A stretch of 64,000 bases of DNA from an uncultured Clostridium sp. (GCA_900553785.1 USES01000002.1:37941-101940); one strand, 5' to 3'; positions 9,099-18,985 are shown, counted from the stretch's first letter. Made by a program: numbers and translations. The notes: generated by a model not told the origin, from the letters alone.

Positions 9099-11183
9099 TT
9101 ACATCAATGTGTTACAAATTCTCGTAATTTGGTCGTAGCCCATTGCCACGTAAACATCGCAATAGCGAACTGACGAGTTTTGAGTACCCATTACATAGAA
9201 TAAGTATCTTGAGAAAAACAATTTGGGACTTTCAACTTCAGAACTTATCACGTCTAGCTCTAATTTTGTACGAACTAGAAAAGGTTGTCTGCGGAATGCA
9301 AAAGGTAAAACCAAAGTAGCTTTTCCTTTCATTATTATTTTGTTCTCCTTCACATATTCAATGTACTTCTTCACAGTATCAAGATATAGATAGGTTTTCT
9401 CATGAGTTATTTCATCTGTGTTAGAAGACTTGAGATCATAATATACATACGGTCTAAGATCATACAAAAAATCTTCGAGGTTTATTGTACGATAGTCTAT
9501 ATTTAAAATTACATCAAAGTATTTTTCTATATAGTACAATGAATTGTAAGTAAACCTATTCATCTTATACGTATATATAGGATCAACAGCAGTCTCCTGG
9601 TCATCTGTGCCTTCTACATGTTTGGTGTAAGGAAGAGTCTCAAAACATTCGTATACTTCTTTTGGAGCAACATCCAAAATGTAAGGAAATACGTCTGCAT
9701 TTTTAGGCAAAAGAGCAGGATCAGTTACTAAGTTTAATCTTTCACTTCCTTGTCTTCTGTTATTTGTAGGTACGAAAGTTGAAAATTGCATTGCATATTT
9801 TATGAGCATTTTTTCGAATTCTGCTTGGGTAATCTGAGAAGAATTAAAATCTTCAGCATTATTTTCAATTAAGCCAAAATTGATGGCATAATTTAAATAA
9901 TAAATATATTCGTCACTTAATCCTTTCGTAAGTTCAGTTTTAATAGCCGTTTTACATATTGGAGGTACTTTAAAGGAATGGATTGCTTCTGTTGCAAGAA
10001 CAAGTGCTAAATTCTTTTTTGATGCGTCTTTCTCAAACTTTTCATAATTCCTTGAAAAGTAAGCATCACTATTAGTTTTTCTAGAAATGAATTTTTCATA
10101 TTCTTTCAAGCATTCCTCAGAATTTGGATCCAGCAATTTTTTTTCTGGTTCTGCAAAAGCAGGAGCTTTAGCAACTGAAACTTGGTAAATTATGTACAAC
10201 ATCTCTTTAGCTGTCATGTATCTGTCAGCTGGATGCGGAACTAAATACAGATAGTCAAAGTTAACAAGTTCTCTTATTCGGGCACTCCATTCAGGTGCAA
10301 TTGTGTTGTACGTTTCAACCGTTGCGCCATTCTTTTCTAACTTTCTTTCATACTCGTCTTTGTTAATGTGTATACGTCTGTTAGGGAAACAAATTCTGGC
10401 AAGTACGGTTATGTATTCGTTAAGTGAAATTTCGCCATAAGGATTAAACATTCCATACTCATTACCAGCAAAAATCCCCAAATTAAACAGTTCAAGCACA
10501 CCATCAAAGTTTATAGTGTCTGGTGCAGAATTGTCTACATCTACGATTCTACTTAGCGAGTTTATAGGTTCACCTACATTTACTACTTTAAAAAGACGGG
10601 TAAGAATAATTTGAATTTGTTTGCGATACATGTATGGATTGATATTAATAAAAAAGTCTGCTGTGGATGCGCTTTCAGGTATTTTATCATCATTCAAAAG
10701 AATATGTTCTTCTTTTGTGATAATGCCTTCTTTTTGCAAGTAGTTTAATTTTGATGACCAGCTGTCTGCTGAGTTATCTGGCTGGTTATTATACGTGATA
10801 AGAAATTTGTATGCAAAGTTAATGATGTCTTTATATTCTATTTTAGTATTATAGTATGCTGTACGTGTTATACTACCATCACTATTGCTTTTGCCAATGT
10901 AATAAGGTGATTTAATTTCGCTAAAACCTATTTCATAAAGGTGAATGAAATCTTCTTTACACCAATCAGCAATGTTTAGTTTTTCAAAGATTTCATCATC
11001 TGGTGAAATAGTTGCTACCTTTTTGAAGTTTGAATTCAATGGGGTATACGGATCAATGTTTTCTTCTTGTACATTAACATTTGTGTTAGCTTCTTGTGAT
11101 TGTTTTGCTTGCACTGCAAAAACATTTGGTACTGACGTTGCCATTATACAAGCAACGAGAAGTAAAGAAAGTAATTTTTTCAT
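9099..11183 (-). CDS. Secreted SLH-like surface protein
   Basis: This 694-residue protein starts at ATG after AAAAGGAGA. Residues 1-24 are a signal peptide (MKKLLSLLLVACIMATSVPNVFA). At least two SLH-like units are visible: DFIHLYEIGFSE and ELFNLGIFAGNEYGMFNPYGEIS with the following LNEYITVLARI helix. SLH repeats usually bind secondary wall polymers. The C-terminal half (from about residue 490) is homologous to the convergent gene at 7688-9061, which has a membrane anchor instead of a signal peptide. The gene is divergent from the giant secreted protein gene at 11474, with tandem Spo0A-type boxes between them. Confidence 0.7.
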   Translation of the reverse strand: MKKLLSLLLVACIMATSVPNVFAVQAKQSQEANTNVNVQEENIDPYTPLNSNFKKVATISPDDEIFEKLNIADWCKEDFIHLYEIGFSEIKSPYYIGKSNSDGSITRTAYYNTKIEYKDIINFAYKFLITYNNQPDNSADSWSSKLNYLQKEGIITKEEHILLNDDKIPESASTADFFININPYMYRKQIQIILTRLFKVVNVGEPINSLSRIVDVDNSAPDTINFDGVLELFNLGIFAGNEYGMFNPYGEISLNEYITVLARICFPNRRIHINKDEYERKLEKNGATVETYNTIAPEWSARIRELVNFDYLYLVPHPADRYMTAKEMLYIIYQVSVAKAPAFAEPEKKLLDPNSEECLKEYEKFISRKTNSDAYFSRNYEKFEKDASKKNLALVLATEAIHSFKVPPICKTAIKTELTKGLSDEYIYYLNYAINFGLIENNAEDFNSSQITQAEFEKMLIKYAMQFSTFVPTNNRRQGSERLNLVTDPALLPKNADVFPYILDVAPKEVYECFETLPYTKHVEGTDDQETAVDPIYTYKMNRFTYNSLYYIEKYFDVILNIDYRTINLEDFLYDLRPYVYYDLKSSNTDEITHEKTYLYLDTVKKYIEYVKENKIIMKGKATLVLPFAFRRQPFLVRTKLELDVISSEVESPKLFFSRYLFYVMGTQNSSVRYCDVYVAMGYDQITRICNTLM

Positions 11184-11232
11184 AATAAAATCTCCTTTTA
11201 ATTATAATTGAGATAAAATAAACTTCGCTAAC

Positions 11233-11261
11233 ATTCTATCACCAATACCAAATTATGTCAA
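11233..11261 (-). promoter_or_regulatory. Promoter for the SLH-like gene, TTGACA-17-TAGAAT
   Basis: Read on the minus strand, TTGACA (11261-11256) and TAGAAT (11238-11233) are separated by 17 bases, about 50 bases upstream of the start codon at 11183. Confidence 0.75.
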
Positions 11262-11285
11262 CAAACAAATTTAAATTTTAATTTT

Positions 11286-11302
11286 TTCGACAAAAGTCGA
11301 CA
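11286..11302 (-). promoter_or_regulatory. Tandem Spo0A boxes
   Basis: On the minus strand the sequence reads TGTCGAC TTT TGTCGAA. Both heptamers match the 0A box TGTCGAA (one exactly, one with a single change), and they repeat at a 10-bp interval, which puts them on the same face of the helix. They lie 25 bp upstream of the -35 box of the SLH-like gene and 59 bp upstream of the -35 box of the giant gene. Spo0A control of one or both genes is inferred. Confidence 0.6.
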
Positions 11303-11360
11303 AGAAAAATAGTGATAAAAAACAAATTAAAATAAATACTAAATATGTGATGAAATTGCG

Positions 11361-11389
11361 TTGACACTACTATTTGTTTGCTATATAAT
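11361..11389 (+). promoter_or_regulatory. Sigma-A-type promoter, TTGACA-17-TATAAT
   Basis: TTGACA at 11361-11366 and TATAAT at 11384-11389, spacer 17. The spacer and the flanks resemble the promoter at 7630-7658 (both have TTTGTTTxCTATATAATAA). Confidence 0.85.
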
Positions 11390-11435
11390 AAGGCAAGAAG
11401 TAGCTGTAAAAGAAGAAAAATTGATATGAACAAAA

Positions 11436-11451
11436 CGTTAAATATTTAACG
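11436..11451. promoter_or_regulatory. Perfect 16-bp palindrome in the leader of the giant secreted protein gene
   Basis: CGTTAAATATTTAACG is a perfect palindrome with no loop, centred about 48 bases after the predicted transcription start and 30 bases before the start codon. A dimeric repressor operator is the simplest reading. Confidence 0.45.
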
Positions 11452-11473
11452 ATAATTATACGGGGGTAAATGT

Positions 11474-14400
11474 ATGAAACTAAAAGGAAAGTTTTTAACA
11501 TCGATTGCTATGTTTATGCTTTTTGTTTGCATGCTTAAAAGCGTACTGGCGGTGGGCTCTGTTTATCAGACAATAATAAAGTATGACACAAATGAAAGTG
11601 CTCTTATATATAGAACTATAGCTAGACCGCACACAAGTACACTTAACATTTTTGACAAATATAATGATTGGAAAGCAAGCTTTGTTGATTCTGCCGAGCC
11701 AACTTGGCAAACATATAAGGCTAAGGATCTTATATTTACCAAAGGTGAAATAGGCGTATATGGAACTTCATCTAATTCCCCTTTTGGTTATGCTAGGTTT
11801 TTGCAATCTGATTCTAATGATTCAGAATCTCAGAACGCTTTTTTGAGCTCTGATCCAGCAGCTGTTAAAAAATGGGTTGATACAGGTTACGCTGAAGGAA
11901 GAATAACGCATGTAAAAAATGCAACTGTTGATGACAAAAAATATAGTGATTCAGATAGTCATGTACCAACACCAATGTTTTATGCATATAGCAATAACTC
12001 AGGTACTCCTCGAGCAATTATGTCATATCTAAATAAGGAATCTTTTGATAATTATAATGCAAACACAATAAGTTCAGTTGGAGCTAGCAAAGTATTTCCA
12101 TTACTTTTTAATTATATTGCTGACCCTGATAATAAGGGATACCTTTGGGTAAGACCTTTTAATAATTCTGTTGCACAGTTCTCAGTAAGTGGTGTTGTAC
12201 CATTTAAAACTATAAGGGCAATGTTATATACGACAGACGCTAATTTAGCAAATAAAATGCCAAGTTCAAATGACAGTGTAACTAATTCGTATTATATAGA
12301 AGATGTGTATTTAGAACCTACAGTTACACAACAATTATTAGATTATTATAATAATTGTCAAGATCAAGGTAATCAAAATTGTAATGTGTATGTTAGTGCA
12401 ATTCCAGCAACAAACGCTATATGGAGTGATAGTGCTAGCACGAAATTCTATATGTTAACACCTGCTTCGTTCTTGTATTCAAAGGTAAGAGATTTTTATG
12501 GTAATGGATGGTCTGCAGGAACGTTAGGAAGAGATAACGATGGTTTGGGTTCTGGATTAAACCTTTGGGATAATAAATTAGTTTTGCCAACTGATGTTAG
12601 ACACAATAAGAAAATAGTAGTAAATCATATTGCTGTGGATAAAGACAGTAAAAAACACATAACATATAGGTTGCTAGAGTCAGAAGAAAGAGCGGTAGAA
12701 ACTTTAACAGCAGGAAATAATAGTTCTAGTTTTTACGATATAAATAGTTTGTATTTAAATAGTGATAAAACCTTAACTGGAAGTGTAACAAAAAGTAAAT
12801 TATTAGTTGATAAAACAACTATACAAGAAAACATGTTACAATATGAAATAATAGCACCAAATGCAAATACTAAGTATAAAGTAAATAAATTGACTAATCT
12901 TGACTATGGATATAGTTATGTTGGATATATAGAAGATACACTTACAAAAATAGAAATATTAAATGGCAGTAGTACATATTTTGAAAATAAGTATAAGGCA
13001 AAAAAACAAGGGGATCCTATTTTTGATATTCCAGATGATACGGATGAAATCATAATTAACTTATTTTACGAAATGGATGTTAAAGATGTAAACGTAATAA
13101 ATAAAGTTTGTAAAGATAATGATGGAATATTACAAACAGGTGAGGGAAGTTGTGTTACTATTGAAGGAAATAAACAAATAGATTTAATACATCCAGAAAA
13201 TCAAAATCATAGTGTGGTACAGTTCAATGGAAACACAAATGAAGAAAAATATACTGTAAATGCAGCTTATGATGTAGAAGCAGAAAATGTAAATACAGAA
13301 ACATATGAATACGTAGGATATGAGCTTAAGTTAACAAAAAACGGTTCAGAAAGAATAATAAGAAATAGTAAAGAAGAAAGCTGTATAGCTACTGCTAAAG
13401 AGACCGAAACAGATGAAGTAACTATTACATTTTACTATACACGAAAAGCTACAATAACTAAAAAGCCAGAGAGCAAGCCAAATCCTGATGTTCCGGGAAC
13501 GCTAACAGTTTTAAGTACCAACCCTACAGACAGAACATGTGAAGGCAATTTATACTCTGTACCAACGAATGCAAGGGATAACACAAATGATATATATGTA
13601 GGAATAAAAAACACACCAACGTATGTCTTAGCAGGTATAAATGTAGAACAAAAAGACACAAAGAGTAGCAGTCACAAAGTAAAAATAAATTTGACTATAA
13701 ACTTTGGACCAAAGCCAAATGTAAAGACGTGGACAATAGAAGTTCCATATTCTTTATCGTATTACGCAATACAAGAGTTGTTGATATATAAGTATAAAGT
13801 GGCGGAAATATATAGTTCTGGAATGGCTAATACAAAAGGAGAACCACTATTTAATGAGAAGGTTTCTAGAATAACACCAGTTAAGACTTCTGAGTTGACT
13901 CTTAATGCAAGTGCAAATTCTAAGATATCCTATACAGATACAAATAACTGGAAAAACTACTTAGTAACAAGCTTTAAAACAAATTATATTATTCCAAATG
14001 TTAACCCAATAGATTTTTATGAAAATAAGTATGGAAGAACAATTTGGTATGATTTGTATGGAGGAAAGAAGGAGACAAAAACATACACTCAAAAAGATCA
14101 ATCTATAGACACGTATATAAAGACAGATTTAAGCAATGCGTATAGGAAAATAACGCTAGATGGTAGCGTAGATATATCAATCAGTCTCTTGGATAGTAAA
14201 ATTTTTGGTTATATAGATACAGGAAATGATGTGTTAGAAGAACAAGATTTGATAGATAGAAAACAGTACACAAATAGATGTATAGAAAATTTGAATTCAG
14301 CAAGAGAGGATTATAGAAGAGCTGTAAGTGAATATAACGCTGCTGTTGAAAGGTACAATAAGGCAGAGGCTAGTAGGAAGAAGACGGATATAGTATGTAC

Positions 14401-16735
14401 TACTAATGAAGAAACTGGGGAAGAATCTTGTTCTATTATAACGTTATCTTGTTCAGATGATTCAAACTGTGCTGCAGCTTTAGCTGCTATGAACCGAGCA
14501 GAAAGTGCTATGGATACAGCAAAAGGCGTATATAATACAGCTTTAAGCAATTTAATAAAGGCGTATGATGCAGAGAAAAGAGCAATTCAACACTTTGATG
14601 AAGCATATTACATTCAAGAAAATCTATGGAATAAGTATAAGAAATTAGATGTTGAAGGTGTTTCTAAACTTATAGGTTTAGATGTTAAATTTGATTATTC
14701 TAGTGGTAATGCTAAACTTGGCGATGTGGATTTAATGACAGTTGTATCTCACACATATGAGTTAAAAAGTGATAATACGATAGCTTTAAGTGGCAGATAT
14801 GGTGAAATGATTGATCTTGTTGCTTCAAGACAGACTCTAACAAGTGGACAAAAGAATTATTATACAAATGGTATACCTGCTTCTTGGATTGAAAATTCAA
14901 AGAATGGTATAGGAAAAGATTATTATAGTAACAATACATATAAAATACCAATTACAAGGTTAAATGGAACAAGAATTTTAGCTGGTAGAACAGATTACAG
15001 TATTGATACTTCAAATAGAGTAGGAAAGAGTTCAACTGTATCAGACAATATGTATTATACAATTGAGGAAGATAAGGAAAACAAGGTTATAACAGAGCAT
15101 ATATTTGATGTTAACTCTAATTCAAAATTCTCAAAAAGCTATGGTGTAACACAAAAAAATAGTGAAGAATTTAATGTATATACTCCACTAAAAATTGAAA
15201 CAACGGTTAACCAAGATATAGATATAATAGACCAGACTAAGAAAAACAATTATAGCAATACGGATGTTATACAGGCCAACTCTACATTTACAGTAAACTT
15301 TAATTTTCCAAAGGATAAGAGTTATACAAATCAACCAAGTAATTTTACTTCAAGGTATAAACATACTGTATATATTAAGTTTGAATTTGCAGTAACTAAT
15401 GCGAACTACATAGGTTCAGAAGGATATAGTAGGTCACATGGTTCATATGAAGCAAATGAATGGATAGGCCCAATATATGGAGACAGTATCACAGCTGTAC
15501 CGTACCTAAATACAGTTCAGGGTGAAAGTGTAACAGATCAAACATATAATTACTATGTAATTGCCACTGCTGTAAATACTAATGAAAGCTGGACAAAGTT
15601 GCTATTGAAGTATATTAACACTAGTTTGAATGATTTAAAAAATTCGGATTTGAAGAATACACTTAATAACGCATGTGGAGATGAAGGCGGCGGAAAGCTT
15701 AGTTATTATGCGGATAATGTTGGTACTGATGGTAAAGGTGGAACACTTATAATTGTAAATAGAATATATGACTTTAGAGTAACAGACTTAAAGGATATAG
15801 ATTGGAAAGATGTATTTAGAAATAATTTGTCTAGTAGTTTTGTTAACCAACATTCTGGAATTGCATATTATGCTGGATTAAACAAATGGAATACTAAAAA
15901 TCCATTAAAATATAATCAGATTATTGGTAGAACTGAAGACGAAATTGGAACATCGCCTAGTAGAATATTGCCTTTAGGACCATATAAAAATACTAACACA
16001 TCATATATTTCAGCTCCTAAGATGGGATATAGATTTAGTTTTGATTTTAAAGTATCTGGTGCTGAAAATAGTAAAAAGTATGTTGAAATATATCCAAGCT
16101 TTTACTATGTATCTAAAGACGGTAAGAATTTCTATACAGAAGGAAAAGGCGGAATATATTTGTTCTACAAGAATAGCCAAGGGCAGTATGTAAAGGTCGG
16201 TTCAGGTAGTGATAACTATAAGATACAATTTACACCGAACGATGGTTATAGGTCTTTGGTACAAACGGATGTAAGAAACTTAAATTCTAAAGTTGTAACG
16301 TTAGGTTCACTTACAGATTTGAAGTTAACTTACTCACAAACAACAACTGTATCTATAAACGATGCTGCAATCACATATTATGGAGAATATAAACTTCCAA
16401 ATTCTACTATAGCTGTAAAAGTAGATAATAACGGTAACTACGACATAAATAAACCTTTAACAGATGGTTATATTGGTGTAGTATTTGATATTCAAGCACA
16501 TGAACCAACAGGTGTGGATTTAGTGTACGGTAAAAATTCATATAATAACAAAACTAATACAAGTCAGTGGGATTATGAAGGATACCTCGGAATGTCAAAA
16601 CCAGGAAGCAGTTATTCTACAACCTTGAAACTTGAAAAAGGTACATGGAAAATAGACAACACAACATATAACAAGATAAAAGGAACAGTAATTTTGTACG
16701 ATACAGACAGTAGAGCATCAAATGATTTTAACTAG
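11474..16735 (+). CDS. Giant secreted surface protein (1753 residues) with beta repeats and a cysteine-tipped helical hairpin
   Basis: Residues 1-26 form a signal peptide ending near VLA. Two beta-type units, roughly residues 375-535 and 540-655, share YVGYIED/YVGYELK and end in DEIIINLFYEM and DEVTITFYYTRK; they resemble MucBP-like or DUF5704-like modules (tentative). About residues 935-1055 form a long alanine- and charge-rich antiparallel coiled coil whose tip holds four cysteines (VCTTNEETGEESC and SCSDDSNC). The remaining 700 residues are beta-rich and S/T/N/Y-rich. There is no LPXTG, SLH repeat or C-terminal membrane segment, so the protein is released or held by a partner. It is transcribed from a consensus promoter and has a palindrome in its leader. 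Confidence 0.6.
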   Translation: MKLKGKFLTSIAMFMLFVCMLKSVLAVGSVYQTIIKYDTNESALIYRTIARPHTSTLNIFDKYNDWKASFVDSAEPTWQTYKAKDLIFTKGEIGVYGTSSNSPFGYARFLQSDSNDSESQNAFLSSDPAAVKKWVDTGYAEGRITHVKNATVDDKKYSDSDSHVPTPMFYAYSNNSGTPRAIMSYLNKESFDNYNANTISSVGASKVFPLLFNYIADPDNKGYLWVRPFNNSVAQFSVSGVVPFKTIRAMLYTTDANLANKMPSSNDSVTNSYYIEDVYLEPTVTQQLLDYYNNCQDQGNQNCNVYVSAIPATNAIWSDSASTKFYMLTPASFLYSKVRDFYGNGWSAGTLGRDNDGLGSGLNLWDNKLVLPTDVRHNKKIVVNHIAVDKDSKKHITYRLLESEERAVETLTAGNNSSSFYDINSLYLNSDKTLTGSVTKSKLLVDKTTIQENMLQYEIIAPNANTKYKVNKLTNLDYGYSYVGYIEDTLTKIEILNGSSTYFENKYKAKKQGDPIFDIPDDTDEIIINLFYEMDVKDVNVINKVCKDNDGILQTGEGSCVTIEGNKQIDLIHPENQNHSVVQFNGNTNEEKYTVNAAYDVEAENVNTETYEYVGYELKLTKNGSERIIRNSKEESCIATAKETETDEVTITFYYTRKATITKKPESKPNPDVPGTLTVLSTNPTDRTCEGNLYSVPTNARDNTNDIYVGIKNTPTYVLAGINVEQKDTKSSSHKVKINLTINFGPKPNVKTWTIEVPYSLSYYAIQELLIYKYKVAEIYSSGMANTKGEPLFNEKVSRITPVKTSELTLNASANSKISYTDTNNWKNYLVTSFKTNYIIPNVNPIDFYENKYGRTIWYDLYGGKKETKTYTQKDQSIDTYIKTDLSNAYRKITLDGSVDISISLLDSKIFGYIDTGNDVLEEQDLIDRKQYTNRCIENLNSAREDYRRAVSEYNAAVERYNKAEASRKKTDIVCTTNEETGEESCSIITLSCSDDSNCAAALAAMNRAESAMDTAKGVYNTALSNLIKAYDAEKRAIQHFDEAYYIQENLWNKYKKLDVEGVSKLIGLDVKFDYSSGNAKLGDVDLMTVVSHTYELKSDNTIALSGRYGEMIDLVASRQTLTSGQKNYYTNGIPASWIENSKNGIGKDYYSNNTYKIPITRLNGTRILAGRTDYSIDTSNRVGKSSTVSDNMYYTIEEDKENKVITEHIFDVNSNSKFSKSYGVTQKNSEEFNVYTPLKIETTVNQDIDIIDQTKKNNYSNTDVIQANSTFTVNFNFPKDKSYTNQPSNFTSRYKHTVYIKFEFAVTNANYIGSEGYSRSHGSYEANEWIGPIYGDSITAVPYLNTVQGESVTDQTYNYYVIATAVNTNESWTKLLLKYINTSLNDLKNSDLKNTLNNACGDEGGGKLSYYADNVGTDGKGGTLIIVNRIYDFRVTDLKDIDWKDVFRNNLSSSFVNQHSGIAYYAGLNKWNTKNPLKYNQIIGRTEDEIGTSPSRILPLGPYKNTNTSYISAPKMGYRFSFDFKVSGAENSKKYVEIYPSFYYVSKDGKNFYTEGKGGIYLFYKNSQGQYVKVGSGSDNYKIQFTPNDGYRSLVQTDVRNLNSKVVTLGSLTDLKLTYSQTTTVSINDAAITYYGEYKLPNSTIAVKVDNNGNYDINKPLTDGYIGVVFDIQAHEPTGVDLVYGKNSYNNKTNTSQWDYEGYLGMSKPGSSYSTTLKLEKGTWKIDNTTYNKIKGTVILYDTDSRASNDFN

Positions 16736-16749
16736 ATAATGACTAATTT

Positions 16750-16782
16750 AAGAAGAAATGGTATATAATGCCATTTCTTCTT
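16750..16782 (+). terminator. Hairpin after the giant gene
   Basis: AAGAAGAAATGG and CCATTTCTTCTT form a 12-bp stem. The T-run is poor, so termination efficiency is uncertain. Confidence 0.6.
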
Positions 16783-16791
16783 ATTGTATAG

Positions 16792-16820
16792 TTGACATAG
16801 AGTTTGGTAAAATATATAAT
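16792..16820 (+). promoter_or_regulatory. Sigma-A-type promoter, TTGACA-17-TATAAT
   Basis: TTGACA at 16792-16797 and TATAAT at 16815-16820, both perfect, spacer 17, 24 bases before the next start codon. Confidence 0.85.
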
Positions 16821-16844
16821 CTAATAAGAATTAAGAGGTAACAT

Positions 16845-17759
16845 ATGAAAAATTGGATTAAGTTTTTAATAGTGTTAATAATATGTATAGTAGTTGTAGG
16901 CGCAGTATATGTTTGGAAGTTTGGTTTGCCAGCTTTCTTAAGCAAAGATGAAAGGTATATCAAAGAATTATATTCAAGTATTGTTTTTGAAGATGAAAAT
17001 ATACAAAAAACTCTTGAAGGTAAAAAAATAACATTTACAAAAAAAGTTGAGCCATCTGAAAATGAAGAATCAGCTGGAGAAAATGTAGAAACTATAGAAT
17101 TTCATTTGGAAAATGGAATATTATCTACTGTTATACAAGAAGGTAGTGTATCGCCAACCTTTATTAGTGAAGCAATAAAAGCTGTATTTTTACAAGCAGC
17201 AAGGTTAAATGCTCAAAGTGAGGAAAATGCAATATATTCCCTTATTCCAGATATTATAGCGGACAAAAAACTGCAAGAAGATGGATATCAACTAATAAGT
17301 CAAAATGGTGTTACAAGGTTTAGTATGAAAACCAACAAAAAGTTTAACTTAGCTAACGGTGAAGATGTATATATTAAAATCTCAGATATAGAAAGCGTTG
17401 CGGATGTATTAAAGTACAAATTGCAGAGCAAAATAATAGAAAAACCAGGTATTGTTTTAGAAAAAACAGTTAGCTATTCAGGCGATTTAGTATATATAAT
17501 CTATGAAAAGGAAAAGCTTACAGATAGAACATATAATTCATTTGTATCTTTAATTACTGGCTTGTTAAAAAGCAAAGAAAGGGTAGAATATGTAAAGGCT
17601 AATTATCCTGTTATAACAAGAAGTGGAACTTTAACATTAAAAGGAGTTACTATTTCACTTAACGAAAAAATAAATGAAAATAACATCCATGTGTATGAAG
17701 TTCCTGATGAATATGAGTATATGGTAGTAAGGATAGATATTAACGAAGTAGAAAGGTAG
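16845..17759 (+). CDS. Single-pass membrane protein of unknown function
   Basis: The 304-residue protein has AGAGGT before ATG. A membrane segment lies at residues 4-25 and the remainder is a charged, mixed alpha/beta extracytoplasmic domain. There are no cysteine clusters, lipobox or recognised catalytic motif. It is followed after 7 bases by the YtvI-like permease, so the two are probably co-transcribed from the promoter at 16792. I do not recognise the family. Confidence 0.5.
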   Translation: MKNWIKFLIVLIICIVVVGAVYVWKFGLPAFLSKDERYIKELYSSIVFEDENIQKTLEGKKITFTKKVEPSENEESAGENVETIEFHLENGILSTVIQEGSVSPTFISEAIKAVFLQAARLNAQSEENAIYSLIPDIIADKKLQEDGYQLISQNGVTRFSMKTNKKFNLANGEDVYIKISDIESVADVLKYKLQSKIIEKPGIVLEKTVSYSGDLVYIIYEKEKLTDRTYNSFVSLITGLLKSKERVEYVKANYPVITRSGTLTLKGVTISLNEKINENNIHVYEVPDEYEYMVVRIDINEVER

Positions 17760-17766
17760 GATTAAC

Positions 17767-18867
17767 GTGGTAGATTACAAAAAAACAGCGATTAATGTAA
17801 TTGGTTTATTACTTATTTGTGCGACTGTTTTAGGAGCAATATTTTTGAGTGTGTATTTTTGGCCGTTTTTAGTAGCTATAATATTTGCAATTGTCCTAGA
17901 AAGAAGTATAAATTTTATAGTAAAGAAAACAAAAGCTCCAAGGAAAGCCGTAGCTACAGCTTTGGTTGTTTTAGTTTATTTAATAATTGCAATTTTAGCT
18001 TACTTAATTGTATCTAGTTTAATAAGAGAAGCAATATCTTTAAGTACCAAACTTCCTAGTGTATACGATCAATTAAAGGAAAATTACACAGGAATGTATA
18101 AAGATTTGACAAAGATGATTTCAGATTTGCCAGAAACAGTTTCTAATAGTATATATAAAACTGGTCTTGAATTATTAGATAATGTTACAAAAGTTGCAGG
18201 AAATATATTAAAAGGTGTGGTAGATTTTGTATTAGCACTGCCAGATATTATGATATATGTAGTAGTTACTTTTTTAGCAACATTGTTTTTAGTAACAGAC
18301 AGAAGAACCATATCTAGGTATGCAGAAGAGCTTTTGCCTAATAAAACATATAAAAAGATTTCTAATGTTATGATGGGATGTTTCAAAACTTTAGGAAAAT
18401 ATTTGAAATCTCAGTGTATATTGATATGTATAACTTTTATTGAGTTGTTCATTTCGTTTATTATATTAAAACAGCCATATCCATTAACATTAGCAGTTGT
18501 TGTTGCTATAGTTGACGCTCTTCCTATACTTGGAACAGGAACAGTTTTAATACCATGGGCAATATATGCGGCAGTTACGGGAGATATTGGGCTAGGTGTT
18601 GGACTTATGGTAGCATATATTATAATTACAATAGTAAGGCAGCTTATAGAACCTAAAATTGTTAGTGATAATTTAGGGATACACCCATTTGTTACATTGA
18701 TTGCTATGTATGTTGGTTTTAAAATATTTGGATTACTTGGCTTAATAATTGGGCCAGTAGTAATGGTAATATATAAAAATGTATTTTCTATTATGTTTGA
18801 AACTGGATATTTAAAAAGGATTTTCGTGTACAAAAAAGAAAAAATTGTTAAACAAGATGCTAAATAA
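17767..18867 (+). CDS. ytvI: AI-2E family transporter, YtvI-like
   Basis: The 366-residue protein uses a GTG start after AGGTAGGA. It has the AI-2E/PerM architecture: N-terminal membrane pairs, a central soluble stretch (about residues 85-150), then a C-terminal block of five to six membrane helices. The family signature VDALPILGTGTVLIPW lies near residue 250, followed by EPKIVSDNLGIHP. This signature fits the sporulation membrane protein YtvI well; the substrate of this branch is not established. A different AI-2E member without a sporulation role cannot be excluded. Confidence 0.75.
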   Translation: MVDYKKTAINVIGLLLICATVLGAIFLSVYFWPFLVAIIFAIVLERSINFIVKKTKAPRKAVATALVVLVYLIIAILAYLIVSSLIREAISLSTKLPSVYDQLKENYTGMYKDLTKMISDLPETVSNSIYKTGLELLDNVTKVAGNILKGVVDFVLALPDIMIYVVVTFLATLFLVTDRRTISRYAEELLPNKTYKKISNVMMGCFKTLGKYLKSQCILICITFIELFISFIILKQPYPLTLAVVVAIVDALPILGTGTVLIPWAIYAAVTGDIGLGVGLMVAYIIITIVRQLIEPKIVSDNLGIHPFVTLIAMYVGFKIFGLLGLIIGPVVMVIYKNVFSIMFETGYLKRIFVYKKEKIVKQDAK

Positions 18868-18871
18868 TTAG

Positions 18872-18918
18872 AATTACTAAGGACTTGAATTAAAAAATAA
18901 GTCTTTGGTAATTTTTAT
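18872..18918 (+). terminator. Rho-independent terminator after the ytvI-like gene
   Basis: AATTACTAAGGACTT pairs with AAGTCTTTGGTAATT (15 positions with two G-T pairs), followed by TTTATATT. Confidence 0.75.
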
Positions 18919-18985
18919 ATTATTTTACTTTTGCTTTCTGTATATTTAATAGTCACAAAGTTTGTTTAAATATTACGTATTTTAG

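Noticed and set aside
11474..16735. LPXTG-anchored adhesin
   Set aside because: The C-terminus ends in a soluble stretch without LPXTG, hydrophobic helix or basic tail.
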